Notes under the pieces: model-generated
Database searches by the model: none
Told to the model about the DNA's origin: nothing
What the model saw: the letters and a program-made list of their open reading frames with translations, nothing else
Shown: one piece after another, positions 6,328-13,513 of the stretch
How the letters are laid out: each line of letters starts with the position of its first letter
Position numbering within the stretch: the stretch's first letter is position 1
DNA from: Alcanivorax sp.
Lineage (GTDB): Bacteria; Pseudomonadota; Gammaproteobacteria; Pseudomonadales; Alcanivoracaceae
Length of the DNA stretch: 13,913 nucleotides
NCBI GenBank assembly: GCA_007135015.1
Contig: SLJS01000304.1
Coordinates: forward strand, 1-13,913
Direction: 5' to 3'
Translations under genes and position numbers: made by a program

Positions 6328-6630
6328 ATGGCTACAGGAAAGGTCAAGTGGTTCAACAACGCCAAGGGGTATGGTTTCGTACGCCCGGACGAGGGTGGCG
6401 AGGATCTCTTCGTACACTACTCTTACATCCAGATGGACGGCTACAAGAGCCTGAAGGCGGGCCAGCCCGTGGAGTATGACGTACGCCCGGCGGAAAAGGG
6501 CTATCACGCAGTCAACCTGCACCCCGGACAGCCGGATACCGGCAGCCCGACGGGGAGTGCAAGTGCTCCGGGCGGCAACGCCGAGGCGCCGGTTGCCGCC
6601 AGCGGCGGCGAGCAGGACCCGCGCCAGTAG
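6328..6630 (+). CDS. cspD: Cold-shock-like nucleic-acid-binding protein CspD
   Basis: A single cold-shock domain with RNP1 KGYGFV (13-18) and RNP2 DLFVH (26-30), beginning MATGKVKWFNNAKGYGFV. E. coli CspD is a stationary-phase inhibitor of DNA replication; the same role here is inferred from position and sequence. The product is 100 residues, longer than the 70-75 of plain Csp proteins, because of a low-complexity Gly/Ser/Pro/Ala tail from about residue 67. A longer ORF starts at 6214, but the ATG at 6328 has AGGGAAGG just upstream and gives the standard N-terminus. cspD next to clpS-clpA is a conserved gammaproteobacterial arrangement. Its stop lies 4 bp from the icd stop. Confidence 0.95.
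   Translation: MATGKVKWFNNAKGYGFVRPDEGGEDLFVHYSYIQMDGYKSLKAGQPVEYDVRPAEKGYHAVNLHPGQPDTGSPTGSASAPGGNAEAPVAASGGEQDPRQ
6571..6600. terminator. Strong stem inside the cspD tail, possible icd 3' end
   Basis: Arms GGCGGCAAC (6571-6579) and GTTGCCGCC (6592-6600) pair perfectly over 9 bp around a 12-nt loop. A second stem, GCCGCC/GGCGGC (6595-6609), overlaps it and is mutually exclusive. On the minus strand the 9-bp stem lies about 35 nt past the icd stop. There is no T-run, so intrinsic termination is doubtful; a role as a 3'-end stabiliser is equally possible. Confidence 0.3.
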
Positions 6631-6634
6631 CCGC

Positions 6635-7897
<1,263 letters not shown>

Positions 7898-7968
7898 TCA
7901 ACTACTCCCTCCGAAACCTTCGATTGAGCCCTGAAAACGCAGGCCCGATACAGTACCAGTTTTGCCTC

Positions 7969-8008
7969 TCCGGTGTTGCCGGAATGGCGAGCACGGGGGC
8001 GGTCCCGT
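7969..8008 (-). other. icd leader with two small hairpins
   Basis: Between the putative icd promoter and the gene are two short stems: TCCGG/CCGGA (7969-7973 and 7979-7983) and ACGGG/CCCGT (7993-7997 and 8004-8008). They would lie in a 5' leader of about 150 nt. I do not recognise a riboswitch here. Confidence 0.3.
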
Positions 8009-8055
8009 CACACGATTGTGCAGAAATCAGTCAGTGCGTTTCCTGACCGCGCCGG

Positions 8056-8064
8056 ATTATAGCA
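8056..8064 (-). promoter_or_regulatory. Extended -10 promoter for icd
   Basis: On the minus strand the sequence reads TGC followed by a perfect TATAAT (8061-8056), the extended -10 configuration that tolerates a poor -35. No good -35 is visible at 16-18 nt. Transcription would start near 8049. Confidence 0.55.
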
Positions 8065-8131
8065 TTGCCACTGCCCGCTTTGCCTGACCCGGAACAAGCG
8101 CCAGCCTGAAAGTTCGTGTCAGGAGGGGCGT

Positions 8132-8210
8132 TCGCTGCGCTTGCGCAGCGAGCTTCCGGCACGCAGCGCTCCGCGCTGCTTCCAGTACGGCCCCTTCGAG
8201 GCCTTTCAGT
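8132..8210 (+). repeat. Hairpin array, left arm of the second element
   Basis: Stems TCGCTGCGC/GCGCAGCGA with a 2-nt loop (8132-8151), GCAGCGC/GCGCTGC around TCC (8163-8179), and an imperfect GGCCCC/GAGGCC around TTC (8189-8203). The linkers are CTTCCGGCACG (8153-8163), CTTCCAGTACG (8179-8189) and a diverged CTTTCAGTAG (8203-8212), so the period is 24-26 nt. This is the same unit as in the infA-clpA element, in the same orientation as its left arm. Confidence 0.75.
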
Positions 8211-8224
8211 AGTCAGTGGCCCGT
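8204..8224 (+). repeat. Degenerate heptamer repeat (second copy)
   Basis: In sevens: TTTCAGT, AGTCAGT and GGCCCGT, grading out of the last hairpin linker. It matches the NGTCRGT heptamers after bpt and at 12204-12231. Confidence 0.55.
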
Positions 8225-8238
8225 GCCCCAATCCTCTA

Positions 8239-8314
8239 GACATGATGTCTTGACCTGCCCGTCCTCAACGGTCGTGGGTTACCGTTGGGGACGGGCAGGT
8301 CAAAACATCATGTC
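8239..8314. repeat. 76-bp palindrome (34-bp arms, 8-nt loop)
   Basis: The left arm (8239-8272) and right arm (8281-8314) are reverse complements at 32 of 34 positions: 8249 (C) faces 8304 (A), and 8266 (T) faces 8287 (G, a G-U wobble in RNA). The loop is 8273-8280. It lies exactly between the left array and the central hairpin of the second element; the matching position in the first element has no such insert. No target duplication is evident. By memory only, the GGGGACGGG...GGTCAA arm resembles palindromes near COG1943-type (REP-associated) transposase genes, so a non-autonomous mobile or REPIN-like element is a reasonable guess. Confidence 0.9.
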
Positions 8315-8315
8315 C

Positions 8316-8450
8316 AGCCATCGAAGATGGCTCGGGAGCGACCGGAGGGAGCGTGTCCGCAGGCCGCGCAGCGGCCGTGCCGAAGCGGCCGCAGGCCGCG
8401 TACCGGAAGGGGCGCCAGCCCCGTACTGCACGCTCGCAACGCGAGCGTGC
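8316..8450 (-). repeat. Central hairpin and right arm of the second hairpin-array element
   Basis: Begins with AGCCATC-GAA-GATGGCT (8316-8332), the same central hairpin as at 3303-3317, then the block AGCGACCGGAGGGAGCGT shared with the first element at three or four differences. Minus-oriented linkers follow, starting at 8352, 8376, 8399 and 8422 (period 23-24 nt), alternating with stems GGCCGC/GCGGCC (8362-8376), GCGGCC/GGCCGC (8385-8399), GGGGC/GCCCC (8409-8422) and GCACGCTCGC/GCGAGCGTGC (8428-8450). The last stem ends at the base next to the moaE stop codon. It may end or protect the moaCDE transcript, but no T-run is present. Confidence 0.75.
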
Positions 8451-8906
8451 TTACCACCAGCGCGCGGCGGCCTTCAGGTCGCGCTCGCGGGCCTCGATCC
8501 AGTCTTCCCTGCCCTGCGGATCCCGAACTTTCTTCCACAGGGGGACCTCCGTCTTGACCCGGTCCATCAGGCATTCGCAGGCTTCGAAGGCTTCGCCGCG
8601 ATGTGCGGCCGAAACACCCACCACAACGATTGTTTCCCCGGGTGCCATCCAGCCGGTGCGATGCTGTGCAAGCACCCGCAGCGGCGACCAGCGCCCGGCC
8701 ACCTCCCGGGCGATCTCTTGCAGCGCCCGGGCGCTCATTGCCGGATACTGCTCGAGAAAGAGCCCGTCCACGGCACCCTGTTCATCCCGGACCTGCCCGG
8801 TGAATACCACCACGGCCCCGGCAATGCCCTGCCCGCCGGCAAGCCATTGCCAGGCCTGGCCCGGCTCCAGGGGCTGTTCATCAATCCGGGTTTCAATCTC
8901 GGTCAT
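8451..8906 (-). CDS. moaE: Molybdopterin synthase catalytic subunit MoaE
   Basis: Large subunit of molybdopterin synthase, which with thiocarboxylated MoaD adds the dithiolene sulfurs to cyclic pyranopterin monophosphate. The 151 residues match the family length. Motifs: FTGQVRD (35-41), LEQYPAM (51-57; commonly LEHYPGM), QHRTGWMAPGE (81-91), AHRGEAFEACECLMDRVK (101-118), and the active-site lysines Lys118 and Lys125/126 in KTEVPLWKK. The ATG directly follows the moaD stop (TGAATG), and its ribosome binding site is made of the last moaD codons. The stop codon abuts a 10-bp-stem hairpin downstream. Confidence 0.96.
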   Translation of the reverse strand: MTEIETRIDEQPLEPGQAWQWLAGGQGIAGAVVVFTGQVRDEQGAVDGLFLEQYPAMSARALQEIAREVAGRWSPLRVLAQHRTGWMAPGETIVVVGVSAAHRGEAFEACECLMDRVKTEVPLWKKVRDPQGREDWIEARERDLKAAARWW

Positions 8907-9164
8907 TCAGCCTCCCGTCACCGGCGGAAAGAACGCCACGGTATCGCCCTCGCCCAGCGTCGTGCTCTCACCGGCCATTTCCTCGTTCACGGCGGAGAGC
9001 ACCGGGCGCGGTCCGGCCAGCGCCTCGCCCCAGGGCTCTCCCCGGTCCGCCAGCCAGGCTTTCAATGCCGCCACGTCCGCAACCTCCTGCGGTACCTCCA
9101 CCTGTTCCGACTCCAGCCCCAGCGCTTCGCGCAACCCGGCGAAATACAGCACATGCAGTTTCAC
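8907..9164 (-). CDS. moaD: Molybdopterin synthase sulfur carrier subunit MoaD
   Basis: Ubiquitin-like sulfur carrier whose C-terminal glycine is adenylated and thiocarboxylated, then donates sulfur in the MoaE active site. The 85-residue product starts MKLHVLYFAGLREALG and ends FFPPVTGG, with the essential Gly-Gly terminus and the typical VNEE and L..GDTVAFFPP segments. The start codon is GTG, overlapping the moaC stop by four bases (GTGA), with GGGGAG upstream inside moaC. The Gly-Gly codons GGA GGC lie in the GGGAGG that acts as ribosome binding site for moaE. Confidence 0.95.
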   Translation of the reverse strand: MKLHVLYFAGLREALGLESEQVEVPQEVADVAALKAWLADRGEPWGEALAGPRPVLSAVNEEMAGESTTLGEGDTVAFFPPVTGG

Positions 9165-9646
9165 GATCCGTCTTCTCCCCGCTTCCAGTCACCCGAGGCG
9201 CCGCCGGACTTCTCCAGCAGCTCCACCGGACCGATGCGCATGCCCCGGTCCACGGCCTTGCACATGTCGTAAAGTGTCAGCGCCGCCACCGAAGCGGCCG
9301 TCAGGGCCTCCATTTCCACACCCGTTGGCCCGCGCACCCGGCACCGCGCTTCAATGATCATCGCCTCCTCACCGTCCTCGCGGAGTTCCACCTTCACCGA
9401 GGTGAGCATCAGCGGGTGACACAGGGGAATCAGTTCCCAGGTGCGCTTCGCGGCCTGGATGCCCGCAATCCGTACCGTGGCGTACACATCGCCCTTGGGG
9501 TGTTCCCCACGGGCAATCATCGCCAGGGTTTCCGCCCGCATGGTCACCCGGGCGCGCGCCAGGGCAAGGCGTTCGCTGTCCGCCTTGTCGCCCACGTCCA
9601 CCATGGTGGCGCGACCCTGGCTGTCCAGATGGGTCAGTCGGCTCAT
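9161..9646 (-). CDS. moaC: Cyclic pyranopterin monophosphate synthase MoaC
   Basis: Acts with MoaA to convert GTP to cyclic pyranopterin monophosphate, the first step of molybdenum cofactor synthesis; moaA is not in the window. The 161 residues contain HLDSQGRATMVDVGDK (6-21), KGDVYATVRIAGIQAAKRT (51-69), LIPLCHPL (72-79), GPTGVEMEALTAASVAALTLYDMCKA (106-131) with the catalytic Asp and Lys of YDMCK, and VELLEKSGG near the end. An upstream in-frame start at 9760 would add 38 unrelated residues; the ATG at 9646 has GGGAGAG upstream and gives the normal N-terminus. A TACAAT (-10-like) reads on the minus strand at 9700-9695. The leader is too short for a known molybdenum-cofactor riboswitch. Confidence 0.96.
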   Translation of the reverse strand: MSRLTHLDSQGRATMVDVGDKADSERLALARARVTMRAETLAMIARGEHPKGDVYATVRIAGIQAAKRTWELIPLCHPLMLTSVKVELREDGEEAMIIEARCRVRGPTGVEMEALTAASVAALTLYDMCKAVDRGMRIGPVELLEKSGGASGDWKRGEDGS

Positions 9647-9758
9647 CGTTCTACTCTCCCGTTGCCCCGGCACGGTCTCGCACCGGGCCACCGCATTGTA
9701 GCGGCCCCGGGGGTCTCTGGGGTACCATCGCGACCCGCCACGCCAAGTGAACGGATCC

Positions 9759-10226
9759 ATGAACAGCTTTCAGCCCCATATTACCGTGGCCACCATGGTC
9801 GAACAGCAGGGACGGCTGCTGCTGGTGCGTGAAATCGCGAACGGCCGCGAGGTGATCAACCAGCCTGCCGGGCATGTGGAGGCCGGCGAGCGCCTGGTCC
9901 AGGCCGCCTTCCGCGAAACCCTGGAAGAAACCGCCTGGCGGGTTACGGTCCGGGCATTCCTGGGTGTCTACATTTTCCAGCCGCGGCCGGAAGCGGGTGT
10001 CTTCCACCGCTACTGCTTCATTGCCGAGCCCGACACCCGGGACCCGGCCCAGCGGCTCGACGACGGAATTGTCGAAGCGCTCTGGCTCACACCGGCGGAA
10101 ATCGAGGCGCGCATGGACGACCATCGAAGCCCGCTGGTCTGGCAGTGTGTGCGGGACTGGCAGCGTGGCCGCAGTCTGCCCCTTGAACTGATCTATGAAC
10201 ATCCCTGGCCCCTGCAGCAGGCATGA
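9759..10226 (+). CDS. nudJ: Nudix hydrolase, NudJ family (phosphatase NudJ)
   Basis: E. coli NudJ hydrolyses thiamine pyrophosphate and nucleoside di- and triphosphates; substrates here are inferred. The 155-residue product aligns throughout with NudJ: FQPHITVATMV at the start, INQPAGHVEAGE (33-44), and LPLELIYEHPWP near the end. The Nudix box runs from Gly38 with Glu44, Arg52-Glu53 and Glu56-Glu57, so the metal-binding residues are present, but the usual Gly after EEx is Ala59 (EETAW). A GTG at 9747 would add four residues; the ATG at 9759 matches NudJ. Its stop overlaps the mnmA start by four bases (ATGA). nudJ-mnmA-hflD is a conserved gammaproteobacterial operon. Confidence 0.93.
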   Translation: MNSFQPHITVATMVEQQGRLLLVREIANGREVINQPAGHVEAGERLVQAAFRETLEETAWRVTVRAFLGVYIFQPRPEAGVFHRYCFIAEPDTRDPAQRLDDGIVEALWLTPAEIEARMDDHRSPLVWQCVRDWQRGRSLPLELIYEHPWPLQQA

Positions 10227-11326
10227 GTACTACCCTTTCACCCGAAAACACCCATGTGATCGTCGGCATGTCCGGCGGCGTGGATTCGGCCGTATCCGCC
10301 TTTCTCCTTCGCGAGGCCGGATACCGTGTCGAAGGGCTGTTCATGAAGAACTGGAACGAGGACGACGGCAGCGAATACTGCACCGCCCAGGAGGACCTGC
10401 TCGACGCCATGCAGGTTGCCGGCACCCTCGGCATCGAACTGCACACCGTCAACTTCGCCGCCGAATACTGGGACCGGGTGTTCGAACACTTTCTCGCCGA
10501 ATACCGGGCCGGACGCACGCCGAACCCGGACATCCTGTGCAACAAGGAGATCAAGTTCAGAGCTTTTCTGGACCACGCCCGCACCCTGGGCGCCGATGCC
10601 ATCGCCACCGGGCACTATGCCCGGGTGGACCGGAACCGTCACCCGGCGGAGCTGCTGCGCGCGGCGGACCACAACAAGGACCAGACCTACTTCCTCCATG
10701 CGGTCTCCGGCGAGCGCTTCGCCCGCACCCTGTTCCCCCTGGGCGAACTGCACAAGCCGCGGGTACGCGAGATCGCCCGTGAACAGGGCTTTGCCAATCA
10801 CCGGAAGAAGGACTCCACCGGCATCTGTTTTATCGGCGAGCGCCGGTTCCGGGATTTTCTGCGGCGTTACCTGCCCGCACAGCCCGGCACCATCGAGGAT
10901 GACCACGGCAGGGTGATCGGCGAACACCAGGGGCTCATGTATTACACCCTGGGGCAACGCCAGGGCCTGGGCATCGGCGGAAGAGCCGGAGCCGGTGGCG
11001 CGCCCTGGTACGTGGCGGCCAAGGATCTCTCGCGCAATGTACTCATTGCCGTCCAGGGGCAGGACCACCCCCTGCTTTACAGTCAGGCGCTGCGCAGTGC
11101 CCCGGTGGACTGGATCGCCGGGGAGCCGCCGGCGCTTCCGGCGCGGCTGTCGGCGAAGACCCGATATCGCCAGCCCGATCAGTCCTGCACGGTGCAGTCG
11201 CTGGACAACGGGCGCGTGGAAGTCACCTTCGATCACCCCCAGCGCGCGGTTACGCCCGGTCAGTCCGTCGTCTTCTACGACGCCGACCGCTGTCTTGGCG
11301 GCGCTGTCATCGAGTCTGTGCAATGA
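10223..11326 (+). CDS. mnmA: tRNA-specific 2-thiouridylase MnmA
   Basis: Adds sulfur at C2 of the wobble uridine (U34) of Lys, Glu and Gln tRNAs, using ATP and persulfide sulfur delivered through the Tus relay. The 367 residues match family length. Visible: PP-loop SGGVDS (17-22), the tRNA-binding GLFMKNW segment (39-44), catalytic Cys106 in NPDILCNKEIKF, Cys202 in DSTGICFIGER (the partner that forms the persulfide), and YYTLGQRQGLGIGG. It overlaps nudJ at its start and hflD at its end, both by ATGA, implying translational coupling. No anomaly is seen. Confidence 0.98.
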   Translation: MSTTLSPENTHVIVGMSGGVDSAVSAFLLREAGYRVEGLFMKNWNEDDGSEYCTAQEDLLDAMQVAGTLGIELHTVNFAAEYWDRVFEHFLAEYRAGRTPNPDILCNKEIKFRAFLDHARTLGADAIATGHYARVDRNRHPAELLRAADHNKDQTYFLHAVSGERFARTLFPLGELHKPRVREIAREQGFANHRKKDSTGICFIGERRFRDFLRRYLPAQPGTIEDDHGRVIGEHQGLMYYTLGQRQGLGIGGRAGAGGAPWYVAAKDLSRNVLIAVQGQDHPLLYSQALRSAPVDWIAGEPPALPARLSAKTRYRQPDQSCTVQSLDNGRVEVTFDHPQRAVTPGQSVVFYDADRCLGGAVIESVQ

Positions 11327-11943
11327 ACGCTTCGGACAAGGATCGCAACCAGGCGCTGGCCCTCGCCGCCGTATTCCAGACCGCGCAGCTGGCGGACCAG
11401 GTGGCCGCACGGGGCCAGTGTGACCAGGCACCGTTGCGCCAACTGCTGGAAAGCGTACTCGAGCTTGCACCGGACAGCTGTGACGATGTCTACCCGGACC
11501 CGTCCGCGCTGGAAGGCGGCAGGCGCCTGCTGCAAAGCGCCCTGGAGGGAAAACAGAGCCGGGAGAATACCCGCCCGGTGGGCTATGCGCTGGCGCTGAT
11601 GCACCTGGCCAGCCGGCTGCGCCGGGACCGGGGGTTGATGGACATTCTGCGCAATCGCCTGGAGGCCCTGGAGGCGCAACGGCCACATTTTTCGGACACC
11701 ACTTCGCCGGAATTCTGTCACCGACTCGCCGGGATCTATGTGGACACCCTGGGCAGCCTGCGTTTTCGCATCAAGGTCCAGGGCGAGCCCGGCCACCTCC
11801 GCAACGAAGACAACGCCGCGCGCATCCGGGCGCTTTTCCTGGCGGGAGTGCGGGCGGCCTTCCTCTGGCACCAGACCGGAGGCCGGCGCTGGCACCTGCT
11901 TTTCAGCCGCCGCCGGCTTCTGGAGGCGCTCGAGGCGCTCTGA
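11323..11943 (+). CDS. hflD: HflD homologue (high frequency lysogenization protein)
   Basis: Peripheral inner-membrane protein; in E. coli it binds phage lambda CII and is encoded beside mnmA. Its cellular role apart from this is unclear. The 206-residue product is mostly helical by composition. It has family features such as QALALAAVFQTAQLADQVA near the N-terminus, a central GYALALMHLASRLRRD, and C-terminal RIRALFLAGVRAAFLWHQTGGRRWHLLFSRRRLL. The start overlaps the mnmA stop by ATGA. In Pseudomonas and E. coli purB follows; here a hairpin-rich spacer and acyl-CoA dehydrogenase genes on the opposite strand follow instead. Confidence 0.93.
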   Translation: MNASDKDRNQALALAAVFQTAQLADQVAARGQCDQAPLRQLLESVLELAPDSCDDVYPDPSALEGGRRLLQSALEGKQSRENTRPVGYALALMHLASRLRRDRGLMDILRNRLEALEAQRPHFSDTTSPEFCHRLAGIYVDTLGSLRFRIKVQGEPGHLRNEDNAARIRALFLAGVRAAFLWHQTGGRRWHLLFSRRRLLEALEAL

Positions 11944-11946
11944 AGG

Positions 11947-11964
11947 GTGTCGCTGACGCGACAC
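11947..11964 (+). repeat. Hairpin just after the hflD stop
   Basis: GTGTCGC and GCGACAC pair over 7 bp around TGAC, starting 4 nt after the stop. No T-run follows. Part of its left side, AGGGTGTCG (11944-11952), is repeated inverted as CGACACCCT at 12129-12137. Confidence 0.6.
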
Positions 11965-11965
11965 A

Positions 11966-11986
11966 GGGGCAAGGGGCAAGGGGCAA
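11966..11986 (+). repeat. Three perfect GGGGCAA heptamers
   Basis: GGGGCAA occurs three times in tandem without change. It shares the 7-nt period, but not the sequence, of the NGTCRGT repeats elsewhere in the window. Confidence 0.85.
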
Positions 11987-12033
11987 GTATTGCGCGGCCC
12001 GGAGCCTCGCAGAGCTCGGCTCGCTCCGGCGGC

Positions 12034-12059
12034 GGTCCGTCCATTGGCACGGACCTTTT
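12034..12059 (+). terminator. Probable intrinsic terminator of nudJ-mnmA-hflD
   Basis: GGTCCGT (12034-12040) and ACGGACC (12049-12055) form a 7-bp stem with an 8-nt loop, followed directly by TTTT. It is about 90 nt past the hflD stop and is the only stem in the window with an abutting T-run, though the run is short. Confidence 0.55.
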
Positions 12060-12062
12060 CCC

Positions 12063-12137
12063 GCCTCCGCCCCCCTTCGCAGGGGGAGGCTCCACTTCGC
12101 GAGCGTCGGAGCAGTCAGCAAGGTTTTACGACACCCT
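12063..12137. other. Hairpins in the hflD-acyl-CoA dehydrogenase spacer
   Basis: The 352-bp spacer has no credible gene. Besides the listed repeats it holds CCGGAGC/GCTCCGG (11999-12005 and 12023-12029), a bulged GCCTCC-CCC/GGGGGAGGC stem (12063-12090), GCTCC/GGAGC (12089-12093 and 12108-12112), and the distal half of the AGGGTGTCG inverted repeat (12129-12137). A run of eight G lies at 12150-12157. Confidence 0.45.
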
Positions 12138-12203
12138 CCTGGTCGGGGAGGGGGGGGCATCCTTTATGCGCGAAGGCATGAACCCGGGAAGGAGGTGTTT
12201 CTG

Positions 12204-12231
12204 TCTGGCCACTGAGGACCGACCGCCGACC
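12204..12231 (-). repeat. Degenerate heptamer repeat (third copy, minus strand)
   Basis: On the minus strand the sevens read GGTCGGC, GGTCGGT, CCTCAGT and GGCCAGA. It is the inverted counterpart of 2650-2676, with three mismatches over 25 nt, and lies next to the hairpin at 12234-12252. Confidence 0.65.
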
Positions 12232-12233
12232 GC

Positions 12234-12252
12234 AGCGCCTCGAAGAGGCGCT
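12234..12252. repeat. 8-bp stem with GAA/TTC loop
   Basis: AGCGCCTC and GAGGCGCT pair around GAA. The 3-nt GAA/TTC loop and the adjoining heptamer repeat parallel the arrangement at 8189-8224. Confidence 0.7.
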
Positions 12253-12273
12253 TCTTTCTCGCCGCTCGCCACT

Positions 12274-12294
12274 GGCGGCGCCTGCGGCGCCGCC
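12274..12294. repeat. 9-bp GC stem next to the acyl-CoA dehydrogenase stop
   Basis: GGCGGCGCC and GGCGCCGCC pair perfectly around TGC, one base past the stop codon of the minus-strand gene. No T-run is present on that strand. It may mark the 3' end of the acyl-CoA dehydrogenase transcript. Confidence 0.6.
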
Positions 12295-12295
12295 C

Positions 12296-13501
12296 CTATT
12301 TCAGCTCGCGGGAGGAAAGGCCCAGATGCTGGCGGGCGACGATCAGCTGCTGGATCTGCTGGGTGCCCTCGAAGATGTCGATGATCTTCGAGTCCCGGGC
12401 GAATTTCTCCAGCAGGTGTTCCTCGCTGTAGCCCAGTTCTCCGCACAGCTCCACACACTTGAGGGTGATGGCATTGCCGACCCGGCCGGCCTTGGCCTTG
12501 CACATGGATGCCTGCTTGGAGTTGGGCTGCTTGTTGTCCGCCATCCAGCAGGCCTGCCAGGTCATCAGTCGGGCGGCATCCAGGTCTGCTTCCATGCGGT
12601 AGAGCTCCGCCTCGAGGGCCGAGCTGTTATAAAGTGATTTCGAGAAATCTGCGCTAACACCCTCTTTTTCCAGGATTTCCCGGGTCATTTCCAGGGCCGC
12701 TCTCGCCAGGCCCAGGGCCATGGCGGCCACCTGGGGACGGGTATTGTCGAAGGTCTGCATGACCCCGCCGAAGGCCTTCTTGCGGGCTTCCTCGGTCTCG
12801 GCGATCTCCGGGCTGCCCAGCAGGTTCTCCGCCGGAATACGGCAGTTCTCCAGTGACAGTGCGGCGGTATCGGAGATCCGCAGGCCCATCTTGTCCTCCA
12901 CCCGCGCCAGCTTCATGCCGGGATTGTCCCGGGGCACGATGAAGGACTTGATGGCGGCCTTGCCGAGACTGCGATCCAGTGTGGCCCAGATCACCACGGC
13001 GTCACAGCGCTGTCCGGCGGTGCAGTAGATCTTCTCTCCGTTGAGGACCCAGTCATCCCCGTCTCGCTCGGCGGTGGTCTTCACCGCCGCCGAATCCGAG
13101 CCGGCCCCGGGCTCGGTAATGGCCATGGCGCAGTAGAGCTTGCCGAACCGCTCCTTCTGCTCCGGTGTGCCCACCGCCTGGATGGCCGCATTGCCCAGGC
13201 CCTGGCCGGGAATGGACAGCATCAGGCCCACATCGCCCCAGCACATTTCTTCCATGCCCACCACGCCGGCAAGGTTCGCGCCATTGACGGAGCCTTCGGC
13301 CTGACCCTGGTCGCCCCCTCCGCCACCGGAGGCCCGCGCGCCCTGGATCATCTGCGCGACGGGCACGAGTTCCTCGGGCGAGGTCTCGCTGTGCTCGATC
13401 CGGTCATACTTGCGGGAAATCGGGCGGAACACGTTGGACGCCACCTGGTGCGTCATCTTCTGCAGCGTTTCGAGCTTCTTCGGCAATTCGAGATTGATCA
13501 T
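12296..13501 (-). CDS. Acyl-CoA dehydrogenase family protein
   Basis: FAD-dependent alpha,beta-dehydrogenation of an acyl-CoA thioester; the substrate cannot be read from the sequence. The 401-residue protein has the full three-domain layout: helical N-terminus, a middle beta domain with AMAITEPGAGSDSAAV (125-140) and NGEKIYCTAG (154-163), and a C-terminal helical domain with FDNTRPQVAAMALGLARAA (251-269) and the FEGTQQIQ motif with Glu378 as the likely catalytic base. A Gly-rich loop, ASGGGGGDQGQAEG (57-70), sits between helices before EEMCWGDVGLMLSIP. From memory, a subfamily in marine gammaproteobacteria and actinobacteria has a similar loop. AGGGGA precedes the ATG and overlaps the stop of the upstream gene, 12 nt away, so the two dehydrogenases are probably cotranscribed. 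Confidence 0.92.
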   Translation of the reverse strand: MINLELPKKLETLQKMTHQVASNVFRPISRKYDRIEHSETSPEELVPVAQMIQGARASGGGGGDQGQAEGSVNGANLAGVVGMEEMCWGDVGLMLSIPGQGLGNAAIQAVGTPEQKERFGKLYCAMAITEPGAGSDSAAVKTTAERDGDDWVLNGEKIYCTAGQRCDAVVIWATLDRSLGKAAIKSFIVPRDNPGMKLARVEDKMGLRISDTAALSLENCRIPAENLLGSPEIAETEEARKKAFGGVMQTFDNTRPQVAAMALGLARAALEMTREILEKEGVSADFSKSLYNSSALEAELYRMEADLDAARLMTWQACWMADNKQPNSKQASMCKAKAGRVGNAITLKCVELCGELGYSEEHLLEKFARDSKIIDIFEGTQQIQQLIVARQHLGLSSRELK

Positions 13502-13513
13502 GGTGCTGTCCCC

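Noticed and set aside
8223..9272. Long plus-strand open frames across the repeat region and moaDE
   Set aside because: They begin in the palindrome/hairpin array and run antisense to moaE and moaD; composition is Pro/Arg/Ala-rich without motifs.
9647..9758. Molybdenum cofactor riboswitch before moaC
   Set aside because: The known element is well over 100 nt and sits ahead of moaA in enterobacteria. The 112-bp shared divergent spacer leaves too little leader and shows no matching structure.
9161..9760. Longer moaC start at 9760
   Set aside because: It would overlap the nudJ start, adds 38 unrelated residues, and the ATG at 9646 has a good ribosome binding site and family-like N-terminus.
12150..12157. 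Run of eight G as a phase-variation tract
   Set aside because: It lies in a spacer with no coding sequence or nearby promoter -10/-35 spacing that it would alter. It may also be a sequencing-sensitive site.
12138..12203. Small ORF with an AAGGAGGTG ribosome-binding-like site near 12190
   Set aside because: No ATG follows at a suitable distance, and the only possible frame ends after six codons.
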